Shown here piece after piece: positions 16,195-24,700 of a stretch of 40,149 bases of DNA. The position numbers were made by a program, and so were the translations under genes. How positions within the stretch are numbered: the first letter of the stretch is position 1; each line of letters begins with the position of its first letter. Below the pieces are notes generated by a model that was not told the origin of the DNA, ran no database searches, and worked only from the letters and a program-made list of their open reading frames with translations. The DNA comes from an uncultured Blautia sp. (GTDB lineage Bacteria; Bacillota; Clostridia; Lachnospirales; Lachnospiraceae), in the NCBI GenBank assembly GCA_900556555.1, contig USPF01000017.1, forward strand, positions 1 to 40,149, in the 5' to 3' direction.

Positions 16195-16232
16195 AAGCAG
16201 CCGGCCTCTGTACAGAAAGATACCGGCTGCTT
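16195..16232. terminator. Bidirectional terminator between AGCS and CorA genes
   Basis: A perfect 10-bp stem, AAGCAGCCGG and CCGGCTGCTT, is followed on the plus strand by a T-rich stretch. It serves the plus-strand symporter and lies against the end of the minus-strand CorA-type gene. Confidence 0.85.
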
Positions 16233-16235
16233 ACT

Positions 16236-17201
16236 TTATTTTATCAAATGCTGATTTTTGTCTAATTTTTTTATCACTCTCTTAAAAAAACCTTTTCTGT
16301 AAAAATAAAATACTTCCAGACAGATGACAAAACAGGTCAAAATCATCAATGTCAAATATCCATACTTCCAATTAAGCAATACCATATTAGAAAAATTCAT
16401 GCCATACCATCCCGCCAGAAGCGACAGCGGCATAAAAATAGTAGTAACCACAGTGAGCACCGCCATGATTTCATTTTGTTTCAAATCAGTTTGTGCCTGA
16501 TACAGTTCATGAAGCTGAAGGAGATTCTCACGGATATTTTCCGTATAATCACGAAGTCTGGAAACTCTGTTTGTGAAAACAGCCCATTCTCCTGCCTGTT
16601 CTTTTGAAATCAACTGACTATAACCACCTTGCAATTCTTCTCCAATATCGATTAATTGAACATAACAATTCCGAAGCTTCATAATATTTTTTCGTAACTG
16701 CATCAATATCCAAGGAAACTCTCTTGAAGCTTCTTCAAGCAAAATATGTTCCAGTTCCGTGATTTGTTCCTCAAATTTTTGCAAATAGGGAACTTCTTGT
16801 TCAATAAAGCAGTGAAATAAAAGTAACAGCATTTGAATCTCCTGGGATTCCGGAAAATATTTTTCTCCTGATACAATGATTTGCTTTATTTTCCTGATTT
16901 TTTCTAAAATCCACTCTTGGCTGGATTCCTGACACACCAGAATAACAGTATCTTTCTTCACATAATACCCCAAAATTTGAGGCATCCCTTCCAGATTTTT
17001 CTTATCGGGAATACACAAAGCCCCCAAAATACACTGTGCATATACCTCAACTTTACAATACGGAACATATTGCAGGCAATCTTCCAGCCGGCTTTTAAAC
17101 GGCAAATCTTCCGTCAGCTCCACAAATTCTTCTTTGCTCAAGACTCTCACTTGTGGTATATTCCTCAAATTTTTTTCTGCCATATTTTCTAACACCACCA
17201 C
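16236..17201 (-). CDS. CorA-like divalent metal ion channel
   Basis: A 321-residue CorA/2-TM-GxN family protein. The large N-terminal cytoplasmic part ends in long helices with coiled-coil character (residues about 135-250), followed by two membrane segments joined by the defining motif YGMNF (GMN at 267-269), and a short basic C-terminus. Typical members carry Mg2+, some Co2+ or Ni2+, as homopentamers. The GTG at 17201 has no clear ribosome binding site; an ATG at 17183 (MAEKN) is an equally fair start. It is a single gene, convergent with the AGCS symporter and divergent from an ArsR gene. Confidence 0.88.
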   Translation of the reverse strand: MVVLENMAEKNLRNIPQVRVLSKEEFVELTEDLPFKSRLEDCLQYVPYCKVEVYAQCILGALCIPDKKNLEGMPQILGYYVKKDTVILVCQESSQEWILEKIRKIKQIIVSGEKYFPESQEIQMLLLLFHCFIEQEVPYLQKFEEQITELEHILLEEASREFPWILMQLRKNIMKLRNCYVQLIDIGEELQGGYSQLISKEQAGEWAVFTNRVSRLRDYTENIRENLLQLHELYQAQTDLKQNEIMAVLTVVTTIFMPLSLLAGWYGMNFSNMVLLNWKYGYLTLMILTCFVICLEVFYFYRKGFFKRVIKKLDKNQHLIK

Positions 17202-17365
17202 ATACAGAATCTTATTTTTCCTAAAACACCCCGAAATAATTTACACGGTTATTATAGTATGGCAAAATCTTATTTTTCATACATACACAAAAGGATAACA
17301 GACACAAGAATATATTTTCAAACCTTTTATGTTATGTTAAACTATTCAGAAAAGGAGGAATTTCT

Positions 17366-17740
17366 ATGGAACATTTCACACTGCCACATCAGCATGGGCA
17401 ATCAAGGGACCAGCTTATGAACAATATACCAAGCACTGAAAATTTTCAAATCCTTGCAGATATCTTCAAACAGCTAAGTGATACCACCAGAATCCGTATT
17501 TTCTGGATTCTTTGTCACTGTGAAGAATGTGTCATCAATATTTCCGCTATGATGGAAATGAGCAGCCCTGCTGTTGCACATCATCTCCGTCTGCTCCGTG
17601 ACAGCGGGTTAATCCAATCACGAAGAGAGGGAAAAGAAACCTACTACCGTGCAAGCAATACAAAAAAAGCACAGTCTCTTCATCACATGATTGAAGAGAT
17701 GATGGAAATTTCCTGCTTTCAGCAAAATAATCCCAAATAA
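17366..17740 (+). CDS. ArsR/SmtB-family metal-responsive repressor
   Basis: A 124-residue winged-helix protein with 'ADIFKQLSDTTRIRIFWILCHCEECVINISAMMEMSSPAVAHHLRLLRDSGLIQSRREGKETYYR', the ArsR core. Possible metal ligands include Cys residues in 'CHCEECV' (near residues 50-55, the alpha-3 region used in ArsR/CadC sensors), N-terminal His residues and a C-terminal 'HHMIEEMMEISCF'. The ATG follows AAAAGGAGGAA. It faces the FeoAB gene across a terminator and lies within 5 kb of a Zn/Cd-type ATPase, so it may sense zinc or cadmium and control that exporter; the partner is inferred. Confidence 0.9.
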   Translation: MEHFTLPHQHGQSRDQLMNNIPSTENFQILADIFKQLSDTTRIRIFWILCHCEECVINISAMMEMSSPAVAHHLRLLRDSGLIQSRREGKETYYRASNTKKAQSLHHMIEEMMEISCFQQNNPK

Positions 17741-17748
17741 ATCCACAC

Positions 17749-17796
17749 AAAAAGCGAAGAACCGCTCTCCATATCAGAGCTAGTCCTCCGCTTTTT
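17749..17796. terminator. Bidirectional terminator between ArsR and FeoAB genes
   Basis: AAAAAGCG and CGCTTTTT enclose an inner hairpin GCTCT/AGAGC. A- and T-runs on both sides serve the two convergent genes. Confidence 0.8.
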
Positions 17797-17800
17797 CTTG

Positions 17801-20131
17801 TTAAAACAGCATACCAATCTGATATACTGCAAAAGCCGCAATCCAGGCAATCACACACTGTCCAATAACCATGGCCACTGCCCATTTTCCTCCAAGCTCC
17901 CGTTTCACAGAAGCAATAGCTGCCACACACGGTGTATATAAGAGGCAGAACACAAGCAAAGAAGCAGCTCCCACCGTAGTAAGGCTGCCCTGCAGCACCT
18001 GGGTACTACCAAACAATACCGTAAGAGAAGATACCACACTTTCTTTTGCCATAAAGCCGGAAATCAATGCTGTTACAATTCTCCAGTCTCCAAATCCTAC
18101 CGGAATAAAAATCGGAGCAAGCACGCCTGCTGCCATAGCCAGAATACTATCCTGTGAATCTGCTACCATATTGAATCCTGTATCAAAGTTTTGCAGGAAC
18201 CAGATTAGAATCGTAGCAATAAAAATCACAGTGAAGGCCCGCTGAAGGAAGTCCTTTGCCTTATCCCACAGCAGATGCAGTACGTTCTTTGCACCAGGCA
18301 TCCGGTAATTAGGAAGTTCCATGACAAACGGCACTGCTTCACCCTTGAAAGCTGTCTTCTTGAAAATCAATGCCATCAAAATTCCCATAATAATGCCGAA
18401 CAGATACAGCCCAATCATGACCAGTGCTCCGTGTTTGGGAAAGAATGCCGCTGTAAAGAAAGCATAAATAGGAAGTTTTGCTGTACAGCTCATAAATGGT
18501 GTGAGCAAAATGGTCATTTTCCTGTCTCTCTCAGATGGAAGGGTACGGCTTGCCATGACTCCCGGCACAGTACATCCGAAACCAATCAGCATAGGAACAA
18601 TACTTCTTCCGGAAAGTCCCAGTTTTCTCAGTAATTTATCCATAATAAAGGCTACTCTCGCCATGTAGCCGCTGTCCTCCAGCATAGACAGGAAGAAAAA
18701 CAGCGTAACAATGATAGGCAGGAAACTCAGCACGCCTCCAACTCCGTTAAAGACTCCGTCAATGACCAGAGAATGAATCACACTGTTCACATGTGCCGCC
18801 TGCATAGCTGCGTCTGCTGCTTCGGTCAGTGCTGTGATTCCTGATTCTAAAAGCCCCTGAAGAAATGCACCGATTACATTAAAAGTCAGCCAGAACACGA
18901 TTCCCATAATGCCGATAAACGCTGGAATTCCCGTGTATTTTCCGGTAAGAAAGTGGTCGATTCTCCTACTTCGGATTCTTTCTTTACTTTCCCTTGGCTT
19001 AATCACAGTTTCTTTACACACTTGCTCTATGTAATCAAAACGCATCTGTGCCACAGCTGCAGCCCTGTCCATGCCAGTTTCCTCTTCTGTCTGGGCAGCA
19101 ATGTCATCCAGAAGATTCTGCTCTTTCTCTGTGAGCTTTAACTGCTCCAGAATCTTAACATCCCCCTCCATGACCTTGCTGGCCGCAAACCGGATGGGAA
19201 TCTCCGTCTTTTCTGCGTGATCTTCAATGAGGTGCATTACAGCATGAATTCCCCTGTGAATCCCCTCATTTCTTTTGCAGAAATCATTTTCTTCCGGCCG
19301 CTCCTGATATTTTGCTACATGGATGGCATGACGGACCAGCTCATCGATGCCCTCTCCTTTTGCCGCGGAAATGGGAATCACCGGCACACCCAGAGCCTCT
19401 TCCATCTCATTGACCAGAACAGAACCTCCATTTTGACTGAGTTCGTCCATCATATTAAGAGCCACTACCATAGGAAAACCTAACTCTAAAAGCTGCATAG
19501 TCAGATAAAGATTTCGTTCAACATTTGTGGCATCTACGATGTTAATAATGCCCTTTGGCTTTTCCTTAATGACAAATTCACGGGTTACGATTTCCTCGCT
19601 GGTATAAGGTGACATAGAATAAATACCCGGCAAATCCGTAATCAGCGTATTCTCATGCCCACGGATGACCCCATCCTTGCGATCCACTGTAACTCCCGGA
19701 AAGTTTCCCACATGTTGTTTGGAACCAGTGAGCTGGTTAAACAACGTGGTTTTTCCACAGTTCTGGTTACCTACCAGGGCAAATGTCAGTTTCTCGCTGT
19801 CCGGCAGAGGATTTTCCTCCTTCCGGTTGTGAAATTTTCCTCCTTCACCATATCCCGGATGATGTTTTTCTTTTTTTTCAGCTTTATTTTTAACCGTTTT
19901 CGGCTCATGAGGGTCTCCTACCTGAATATTGTCCGCATCTTCCAGACGGATACTCAGTTCATATCCATGAATACGAAGTTCTATGGGGTCTCCCATGGGA
20001 GCATATTTCACCACTGTAACTTCTGTCCCCTGTATAAGTCCCATATCTAAAAAATGCTGACGCAGAGCACCCTGCCCACCTACTTCCCGTATTGTAGCGG
20101 TACTTCCGATTGATAATTCACTAAGCTTCAT
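17801..20131 (-). CDS. feoB: Ferrous iron transporter, FeoA-FeoB fusion
   Basis: A 776-residue protein combining both Feo parts. Residues 1-73 are a FeoA SH3-like domain ('LSIGSTATIREVGGQG...LDMGLIQGTEVTV'). A charged linker to about 112 leads into the FeoB G-protein domain: G1 'GNQNCGKTT' at 121-129, 'VGNFPGVTVDRKDG', 'DLPGIYSMSPYTSEE' and 'NMMDE'. Then follow the two Gate membrane halves ('SIVPMLIGFGCTVPGVMASR' and 'PFMSCTAKLPIYAFF') and a C-terminal membrane bundle. It imports Fe2+ at the cytoplasmic membrane. FeoA-FeoB fusions are known in several anaerobic lineages. The ATG at 20131 has a GAGAGGAGAA site somewhat upstream. The leader contains a strong hairpin. Confidence 0.97.
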   Translation of the reverse strand: MKLSELSIGSTATIREVGGQGALRQHFLDMGLIQGTEVTVVKYAPMGDPIELRIHGYELSIRLEDADNIQVGDPHEPKTVKNKAEKKEKHHPGYGEGGKFHNRKEENPLPDSEKLTFALVGNQNCGKTTLFNQLTGSKQHVGNFPGVTVDRKDGVIRGHENTLITDLPGIYSMSPYTSEEIVTREFVIKEKPKGIINIVDATNVERNLYLTMQLLELGFPMVVALNMMDELSQNGGSVLVNEMEEALGVPVIPISAAKGEGIDELVRHAIHVAKYQERPEENDFCKRNEGIHRGIHAVMHLIEDHAEKTEIPIRFAASKVMEGDVKILEQLKLTEKEQNLLDDIAAQTEEETGMDRAAAVAQMRFDYIEQVCKETVIKPRESKERIRSRRIDHFLTGKYTGIPAFIGIMGIVFWLTFNVIGAFLQGLLESGITALTEAADAAMQAAHVNSVIHSLVIDGVFNGVGGVLSFLPIIVTLFFFLSMLEDSGYMARVAFIMDKLLRKLGLSGRSIVPMLIGFGCTVPGVMASRTLPSERDRKMTILLTPFMSCTAKLPIYAFFTAAFFPKHGALVMIGLYLFGIIMGILMALIFKKTAFKGEAVPFVMELPNYRMPGAKNVLHLLWDKAKDFLQRAFTVIFIATILIWFLQNFDTGFNMVADSQDSILAMAAGVLAPIFIPVGFGDWRIVTALISGFMAKESVVSSLTVLFGSTQVLQGSLTTVGAASLLVFCLLYTPCVAAIASVKRELGGKWAVAMVIGQCVIAWIAAFAVYQIGMLF

Positions 20132-20163
20132 TTGCTGCTTGTTCTCCTCTCTTGTGTCTCGTC

Positions 20164-20178
20164 ATTAGCATTGCCTAA
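20164..20178. promoter_or_regulatory. Possible iron-repressor site before feoAB
   Basis: TTAGGCAATGCTAAT (minus strand) has TTAG and CTAA ends like DtxR/IdeR-type boxes, but the inner part is not symmetrical. It lies between the leader hairpin and the ribosome binding site. Low certainty. Confidence 0.25.
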
Positions 20179-20193
20179 CTCGAAATGAAAGCG

Positions 20194-20221
20194 AAAACAA
20201 CGGTTTATGTTCCGTTGTTTT
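20194..20221 (-). other. Leader hairpin with U-run in the feoAB 5' region
   Basis: A perfect 10-bp stem, AAAACAACGG and CCGTTGTTTT, surrounds an 8-base loop. It lies some 15 bases downstream of a TATAAT box at 20234-20239 and 60 bases before the feoAB start. It may end transcripts from the ATPase gene upstream, or act as an attenuator of feoAB. Confidence 0.6.
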
Positions 20222-20233
20222 TACCTACATCTC

Positions 20234-20239
20234 ATTATA
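20234..20239 (-). promoter_or_regulatory. Probable -10 box of feoAB
   Basis: A consensus TATAAT on the minus strand, with TAGACA 19 bp upstream as a weak -35. A perfect-ended GTAGA/TCTAC inverted repeat (20254-20265) overlaps the -35 and could be an operator. Confidence 0.5.
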
Positions 20240-20292
20240 GCACGATTCGTAGGGTAGATGTCTACAGAATCTTTGCTTTTTTTCGACTTTTT

Positions 20293-22179
20293 TTATAGAT
20301 TATGAACTCGCAGTGCCCGGATAGCATTTAAAACTGCCAATACCATAACACCTACATCTGCAAAAATAGCAAACCACATATTAGCAATTCCCACAGCTCC
20401 CAACGCCAGACAAGCAAACTTAATCACCAAAGCAAAAACAATATTTTGATATACAATACCAATGCATTTTCTTGAAATCTTAATTGCTTTGCTAATCTTC
20501 ATAGGATCATCATCCATCAAAACTACATCTGCTGCTTCAATGGCGGCATCAGATCCCATGGCTCCCATTGCAATTCCGATATCCGCCCTGGTAAGCACAG
20601 GAGCATCATTGATTCCGTCTCCCACAAATGCCAGTTTTTCCTGATCTGTCTTTTTTGCAAGGATTTCTTCTACTTTTGTGACCTTATCTCCCGGAAGAAG
20701 TTCACTATATACTTCATCAATACCAAGAGACTGAGCCACCTGCTCTGCTACAGCTTTTGCGTCGCCTGTGAGCATGATTGTCTTCTGCACCCCTGCTTTT
20801 TTCAATCTGGCAATCGCCTCTTTTGCCTTTGGTTTGATAATATCTGCGATTACAATATGACCTTCATATTTTCCATCCACAATCATATGAATAATCGTAC
20901 CCACACTGTGGCATTCTTTGTATTCCACCCCCAGCTTTTTCATCAGTTTTACGTTTCCGGCTGCCACTTCTTTTCCGTCTACCTTTGCTAAAATTCCATG
21001 ACCGCTGATTTCCCGGATATCTGTAACTCTATTTCTGTCGATTTCTTTTCCATACGCTTTCTGAATGCTTTTACTAATTGGGTGAGAAGATGCACATTCT
21101 GCCAGTGCCGCATATTCTAAGAGTTCTTTTTCATCCATATCATTGTGATGAATGGCCTCTACTTCAAATACTCCCTGAGTCAAGGTTCCTGTTTTGTCAA
21201 ACACCACATACTTTGTCTTCGACATGGTTTCCATATAATTAGAACCTTTAATCAGCACACCTTCCTTGCTTGCACCACCGATTCCTGCAAAGAAACTCAG
21301 AGGAATACTAATCACCAGGGCACACGGACAGCTAATTACCAGGAAGGTAAGTGCACGGTAAATCCAGGTTCCCCACATAGGGGCATTACCGAAAAAGAGC
21401 AGCTGGATTAATGGCGGCAGGATTGCCAGTGCCAATGCACCATAACATACTGCCGGAGTATAGATTCTGGCAAATTTTGAGATAAAATCTTCGGATTTTG
21501 ATTTTCTTGAACTGGAATTTTCTACAAGCTCCAGAATCTTAGATACTGTAGATTCTCCAAATTCCTTCGTAGTACGGATTTTCAGCACACCCGTCATATT
21601 GATGCAGCCACTGATAATTTCATCGCCCTGTTTTACATCACGTGGGAGACTTTCTCCTGTAAGTGCACTGGTGTTCAAACTGGAGGTTCCCTCTAACACA
21701 ATCCCATCTAACGGTACTTTTTCTCCCGGCTGAACCACAATAACACTGTCAATTTCTACTTCATCCGGGTCTACCTGTTCCAGCTTACCATCCCGCTCTA
21801 CATTGGCATAATCTGGACGGATATCCATCAGGGCACTGATATTTCTCCTGCTTTTTCCCACTGCATAGCTCTGGAACAGCTCCCCAATCTGATAAAAAAG
21901 CATAACTGCAATAGCCTCGTTGTAATCCCCGCTTCCAGTGTAAACTGCCAAGGCAAACGCTCCTACAGTGGCAATCGCCATAAGGAAGTTTTCATCAAAC
22001 ACTCTTCTGTTTAGAATTCCTCTTCCGGCTTTTCTCAAAATATCATATCCGATAACCAGATATGCTGCAAGATACAAAAGAAACCTTGGAATTTCCGGCA
22101 AAGAAATCATATTTAAAACAATCACCATTGCCGCAGCAATTATAATTCTTATCAGCATTTTTTTTTGCTTTTTATTCAT
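20293..22179 (-). CDS. P1B-type ATPase, Zn2+/Cd2+/Pb2+ exporter
   Basis: A 628-residue heavy-metal ATPase. Visible parts are 'TGES' in the actuator domain (near 174), the metal-path motif CPC at 284-286 ('VISCPCALVISIPL'), the phosphorylated Asp328 in DKTGTLT, 'SSHPISKSI' and 'GDGINDAPVL' in the P/N domains, and 'FADVGVMVLAVLNAIRAL' in the last membrane segment. The Asp in that last segment together with CPC marks the P1B-2 (Zn/Cd/Pb) group. It lacks the usual N-terminal HMA domain, which is supplied by the separate gene 70 bases upstream. The ATG at 22179 follows AAGGAGAG, ten codons inside the longest frame. Confidence 0.95.
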   Translation of the reverse strand: MNKKQKKMLIRIIIAAAMVIVLNMISLPEIPRFLLYLAAYLVIGYDILRKAGRGILNRRVFDENFLMAIATVGAFALAVYTGSGDYNEAIAVMLFYQIGELFQSYAVGKSRRNISALMDIRPDYANVERDGKLEQVDPDEVEIDSVIVVQPGEKVPLDGIVLEGTSSLNTSALTGESLPRDVKQGDEIISGCINMTGVLKIRTTKEFGESTVSKILELVENSSSRKSKSEDFISKFARIYTPAVCYGALALAILPPLIQLLFFGNAPMWGTWIYRALTFLVISCPCALVISIPLSFFAGIGGASKEGVLIKGSNYMETMSKTKYVVFDKTGTLTQGVFEVEAIHHNDMDEKELLEYAALAECASSHPISKSIQKAYGKEIDRNRVTDIREISGHGILAKVDGKEVAAGNVKLMKKLGVEYKECHSVGTIIHMIVDGKYEGHIVIADIIKPKAKEAIARLKKAGVQKTIMLTGDAKAVAEQVAQSLGIDEVYSELLPGDKVTKVEEILAKKTDQEKLAFVGDGINDAPVLTRADIGIAMGAMGSDAAIEAADVVLMDDDPMKISKAIKISRKCIGIVYQNIVFALVIKFACLALGAVGIANMWFAIFADVGVMVLAVLNAIRALRVHNL

Positions 22180-22249
22180 TTTACTCTCCTTCCATATAAG
22201 AATCAGCACCCCTTATGCCATGCATCCGGGGTGCCATCCTAAATAACTC

Positions 22250-22468
22250 TTATAATTCGATTTCGCAGTCCGGCTCTACCTTTTTACAAGCTTTCAGCAC
22301 ATTTTTCATGACAGACTTTGGTTCTGCCCCATCTTCAAATTCTACGATCATCTTCTGTGTCATAAAATTCACAACAGCGTTTGCCACGCCTTCTGTTTTC
22401 TTTGTTTCATTCTCCATCAGATTTGCACAGTTTGCACAGTCCACTTCAATGTTATACGTTTTTTTCAT
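22250..22468 (-). CDS. Free-standing HMA-domain protein partnering the ATPase
   Basis: A 72-residue protein with the beta-alpha-beta fold pattern of heavy-metal-associated domains: 'YNIEVDCANCANLMENETKKTEGVANAVVNF...IVEFEDGAEP'. The metal site is CANC in place of the usual CxxC after GMT, with a preceding Asp that could act as a third ligand as in zinc-type domains. The ATG at 22468 follows AAAGGAG; upstream Met codons have no ribosome binding site. It is co-transcribed with the ATPase and probably hands it metal or adjusts its activity. It is a domain split from, rather than fused to, the exporter. Confidence 0.9.
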   Translation of the reverse strand: MKKTYNIEVDCANCANLMENETKKTEGVANAVVNFMTQKMIVEFEDGAEPKSVMKNVLKACKKVEPDCEIEL

Positions 22469-22512
22469 AAAATAAATACTCCTTTCACACATAACTCTTT
22501 TATTCTCAAAAC

Positions 22513-22532
22513 GATTAAACATTTGTTTAATC
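22513..22532. promoter_or_regulatory. Palindromic operator for the metal-export operon
   Basis: GATTAAACATTTGTTTAATC has perfect 8-bp arms around ATTT. It lies just after the -10 box, at the start of transcription. The spacing and AACA...TGTT core resemble sites of ArsR/SmtB metal sensors, so the ArsR protein at 17366-17740 is a candidate binder. Confidence 0.65.
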
Positions 22533-22543
22533 TTTATGATTCT

Positions 22544-22572
22544 AATATAATACCACACAACATAAATGTCAA
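22544..22572 (-). promoter_or_regulatory. Sigma-A promoter of the HMA-ATPase operon
   Basis: On the minus strand a consensus -35 TTGACA (22567-22572) and a -10 TATATT (22544-22549) are exactly 17 bp apart. Confidence 0.75.
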
Positions 22573-22637
22573 TAGTTTTCTGGATTTTGGTTGAAAATTA
22601 ATACGCCTGTCAAGCCTTGTTGATTTGTAGGAACTAA

Positions 22638-22673
22638 GGTATAATGATTGCACGCGTGGTATAATGATTGCAC
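22638..22673 (+). repeat. Duplicated 16-bp promoter module (two TATAAT boxes)
   Basis: GGTATAATGATTGCAC occurs twice, at 22638-22653 and 22658-22673, separated by GCGT. Each copy carries a perfect TATAAT. The first has TTGTTG 17 bp upstream as -35; the second has no good -35. The pair lies 33 bases before the DUF4358 lipoprotein start and probably gives the operon its promoter. Confidence 0.75.
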
Positions 22674-22705
22674 CATAATATTTTGAGAAAGGAATCAAGA
22701 TTAAT

Positions 22706-23287
22706 ATGAAAAAATTAGTTGCTATTCTTCTTTGTGCTACAATTGGTATCTCTGTAATGGGATGCGGAAACAAGAAAGAACCGGAAAACGGGGCAGGTGC
22801 TGCTTCTAAATACGAAAGTGCCCTTGATGTACTTACTACTGTTGCAGATGCCTATGAAGAGAACCAGAAATTCCCTATGGCTGGAGGCGATTCTGAAAAT
22901 ATGTCTACGGAAGGTCCTGCTTCATTTGATATTTCCAAAACGGAGGAGCTTACAACTTCTCTGACACTTCCCGAAAGTGAAATCAAACATATCGATGATG
23001 CGGCTTCCCTAGTGCATATGATGAATGCTAATATTTTTACAGGAGCTGCTTACCATCTGACCGATGACGCTGATATGAAAGATTTTTCTAAGGCAGTGGA
23101 AGAAAGTGTACTTTCCAAACAATGGATTTGTGGAATGCCGGATACTCTTGTCATTCTCAAGGCAGATGATGAATATGTGGTAACTGCCTACGGCGAAGCA
23201 GAAATCATGGAAACCTTTAAGGAAAATGCCGAGGCTTCTCTGGATGGCTCAGAAGTGATTCTGGAAACCTCCGTATCAGGAAATTAA
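22706..23287 (+). CDS. DUF4358 lipoprotein
   Basis: A 193-residue protein beginning MKKLVAILLCATIGISVMGC, a lipoprotein signal with Cys20 as the likely lipid site. The rest matches DUF4358 as I know it: 'FPMAGGDSENMSTEGPASFDIS', 'SLVHMMNANIFTGAAYHL' and 'KQWICGMPDTLVIL'. The function is unknown, but members are often found beside MBOAT and DHHW genes as here. Its stop codon is three bases before the MBOAT start, so the three genes form an operon. It would sit on the outer face of the membrane, where the acyltransferase product is made. The ribosome binding site is GAAAGGAA. Confidence 0.85.
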   Translation: MKKLVAILLCATIGISVMGCGNKKEPENGAGAASKYESALDVLTTVADAYEENQKFPMAGGDSENMSTEGPASFDISKTEELTTSLTLPESEIKHIDDAASLVHMMNANIFTGAAYHLTDDADMKDFSKAVEESVLSKQWICGMPDTLVILKADDEYVVTAYGEAEIMETFKENAEASLDGSEVILETSVSGN

Positions 23288-23290
23288 GCT

Positions 23291-24688
23291 ATGCTTTTTT
23301 CCAGTATTCCTTTTTTATATTATTTTTTGCCTGTGGTTCTGGCTGCCTATTTTCTTGTACCAGCCAGACTGCGAAATGGCATACTTCTATGCTCCAGCCT
23401 GATTTTTTATGGCTGGGGTGAGCCAAAATATGTCTTTCTGATGATGATTTCCATTCTGTCAGGCTATGGTTTTGGACTGCTTTTAGAACATTACCGGGGC
23501 AAACCGGCTGCAAAACTTTACTGCGGCTGTTCTGTTGCAGTGAGCCTCGGATTTCTTCTGTATTTTAAATATACAGATTTTTTCCTGGAAAATTTCAATG
23601 CAATCACAGGTCTTGATCTTCCCCTTCTGCGGATTGCACTTCCTGTAGGAATCAGCTTTTATACCTTCCAGATTATCAGCTATACTGTGGATGTTTACCG
23701 GGGCGAACCGGCACAGCGGAATCTGATTCATCTGGCAGCCTATATTTCCATGTTCCCCCAGTTGATTGCAGGTCCTATTGTCCGGTATTCTGACATTGCA
23801 GACCAGTTAAAGAACAGGAAACACTCCACAGATTTGGCAGCCTACGGAATCCGGCGTTTTATTCTGGGCCTGGGAAAAAAGATTCTCATTGCCAATCAGT
23901 TAGGCGAATTATGCAGTGCCTTCCGTTCTTGTCAGGAAAATTCTATTGTTTTTCACTGGCTCTACGGCATTGCTTTTTGTCTCCATATTTACTTTGACTT
24001 TTCAGGTTACAGCGACATGGCAATCGGTCTTGGAAAAATTTTTGGCTTTCATTTTATGGAAAATTTCAATTATCCCTATATTTCTGCCAGCATTACAGAA
24101 TTCTGGAGAAGATGGCATATCTCTCTTGGAACATGGTTCCGGGATTATGTGTACATCCCCATGGGCGGAAACAGAGTAGGCAAGGGGCGGTGGTTTTTTA
24201 ATATTCTGGTTGTCTGGATGCTCACAGGTTTCTGGCATGGAGCTGCCTGGAACTTTGTACTCTGGGGACTCCTATTTGCCCTGCTGCTCATTCTGGAAAA
24301 GCTGTGGCTCTTAAAATCATTGCAAAAGCACCCTGTTTTTGCACATATCTATGTGCTGTTTTTTGTTATGCTCAGTTTCATTTTGTTTGATGCACAAACA
24401 CTGGCTCAAGCTGTTTCCCATATAGGAGGACTGTTTGGCATGGGCAAACTTCCATTTTCATCTCCGGAAACGGTTTATTACCTGAGAAGTTTTGCTCCTC
24501 TTCTGGTATTAGCCCTTTTGGGAGCCACACCTCTGCCAAAAAAACTGTTTCTGAAACTGTCAGAGCATCCTATTGCCGGCAAGGTATTCCATTGGACAGA
24601 GGTCTTTGCTCTACTGCTGCTTCTCCTTGTGATGACTGCTTTTTTAGTAGACGGTTCCTTTAATCCATTTTTATATTTTCGTTTTTAA
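23291..24688 (+). CDS. MBOAT family O-acyltransferase (AlgI/DltB-like)
   Basis: A 465-residue multi-pass membrane enzyme. It begins 'MLFSSIPFLYYFLPVVLAAYF', and has the AlgI-type 'LRIALPVGISFYTFQIISYTVDVYRG', 'NFNYPYISASITEFWRRWHISLGTWFRDYVYIPMGG' and 'LTGFWHGAAWNF', the last holding the invariant active-site His. Members pass acyl groups across the membrane onto polysaccharides or teichoic acids. The gene directly downstream encodes a DHHW protein, which is the extracytoplasmic partner type. The target here is unknown. Its ATG follows the DUF4358 stop by three bases, suggesting translational coupling. Confidence 0.95.
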   Translation: MLFSSIPFLYYFLPVVLAAYFLVPARLRNGILLCSSLIFYGWGEPKYVFLMMISILSGYGFGLLLEHYRGKPAAKLYCGCSVAVSLGFLLYFKYTDFFLENFNAITGLDLPLLRIALPVGISFYTFQIISYTVDVYRGEPAQRNLIHLAAYISMFPQLIAGPIVRYSDIADQLKNRKHSTDLAAYGIRRFILGLGKKILIANQLGELCSAFRSCQENSIVFHWLYGIAFCLHIYFDFSGYSDMAIGLGKIFGFHFMENFNYPYISASITEFWRRWHISLGTWFRDYVYIPMGGNRVGKGRWFFNILVVWMLTGFWHGAAWNFVLWGLLFALLLILEKLWLLKSLQKHPVFAHIYVLFFVMLSFILFDAQTLAQAVSHIGGLFGMGKLPFSSPETVYYLRSFAPLLVLALLGATPLPKKLFLKLSEHPIAGKVFHWTEVFALLLLLLVMTAFLVDGSFNPFLYFRF

Positions 24689-24700
24689 GGAGGAATGCTC

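Noticed and set aside
17547..17930. A 127-codon minus-strand frame across the ArsR gene and FeoB end
   Set aside because: It crosses a strong terminator and overlaps two clear genes in other frames.
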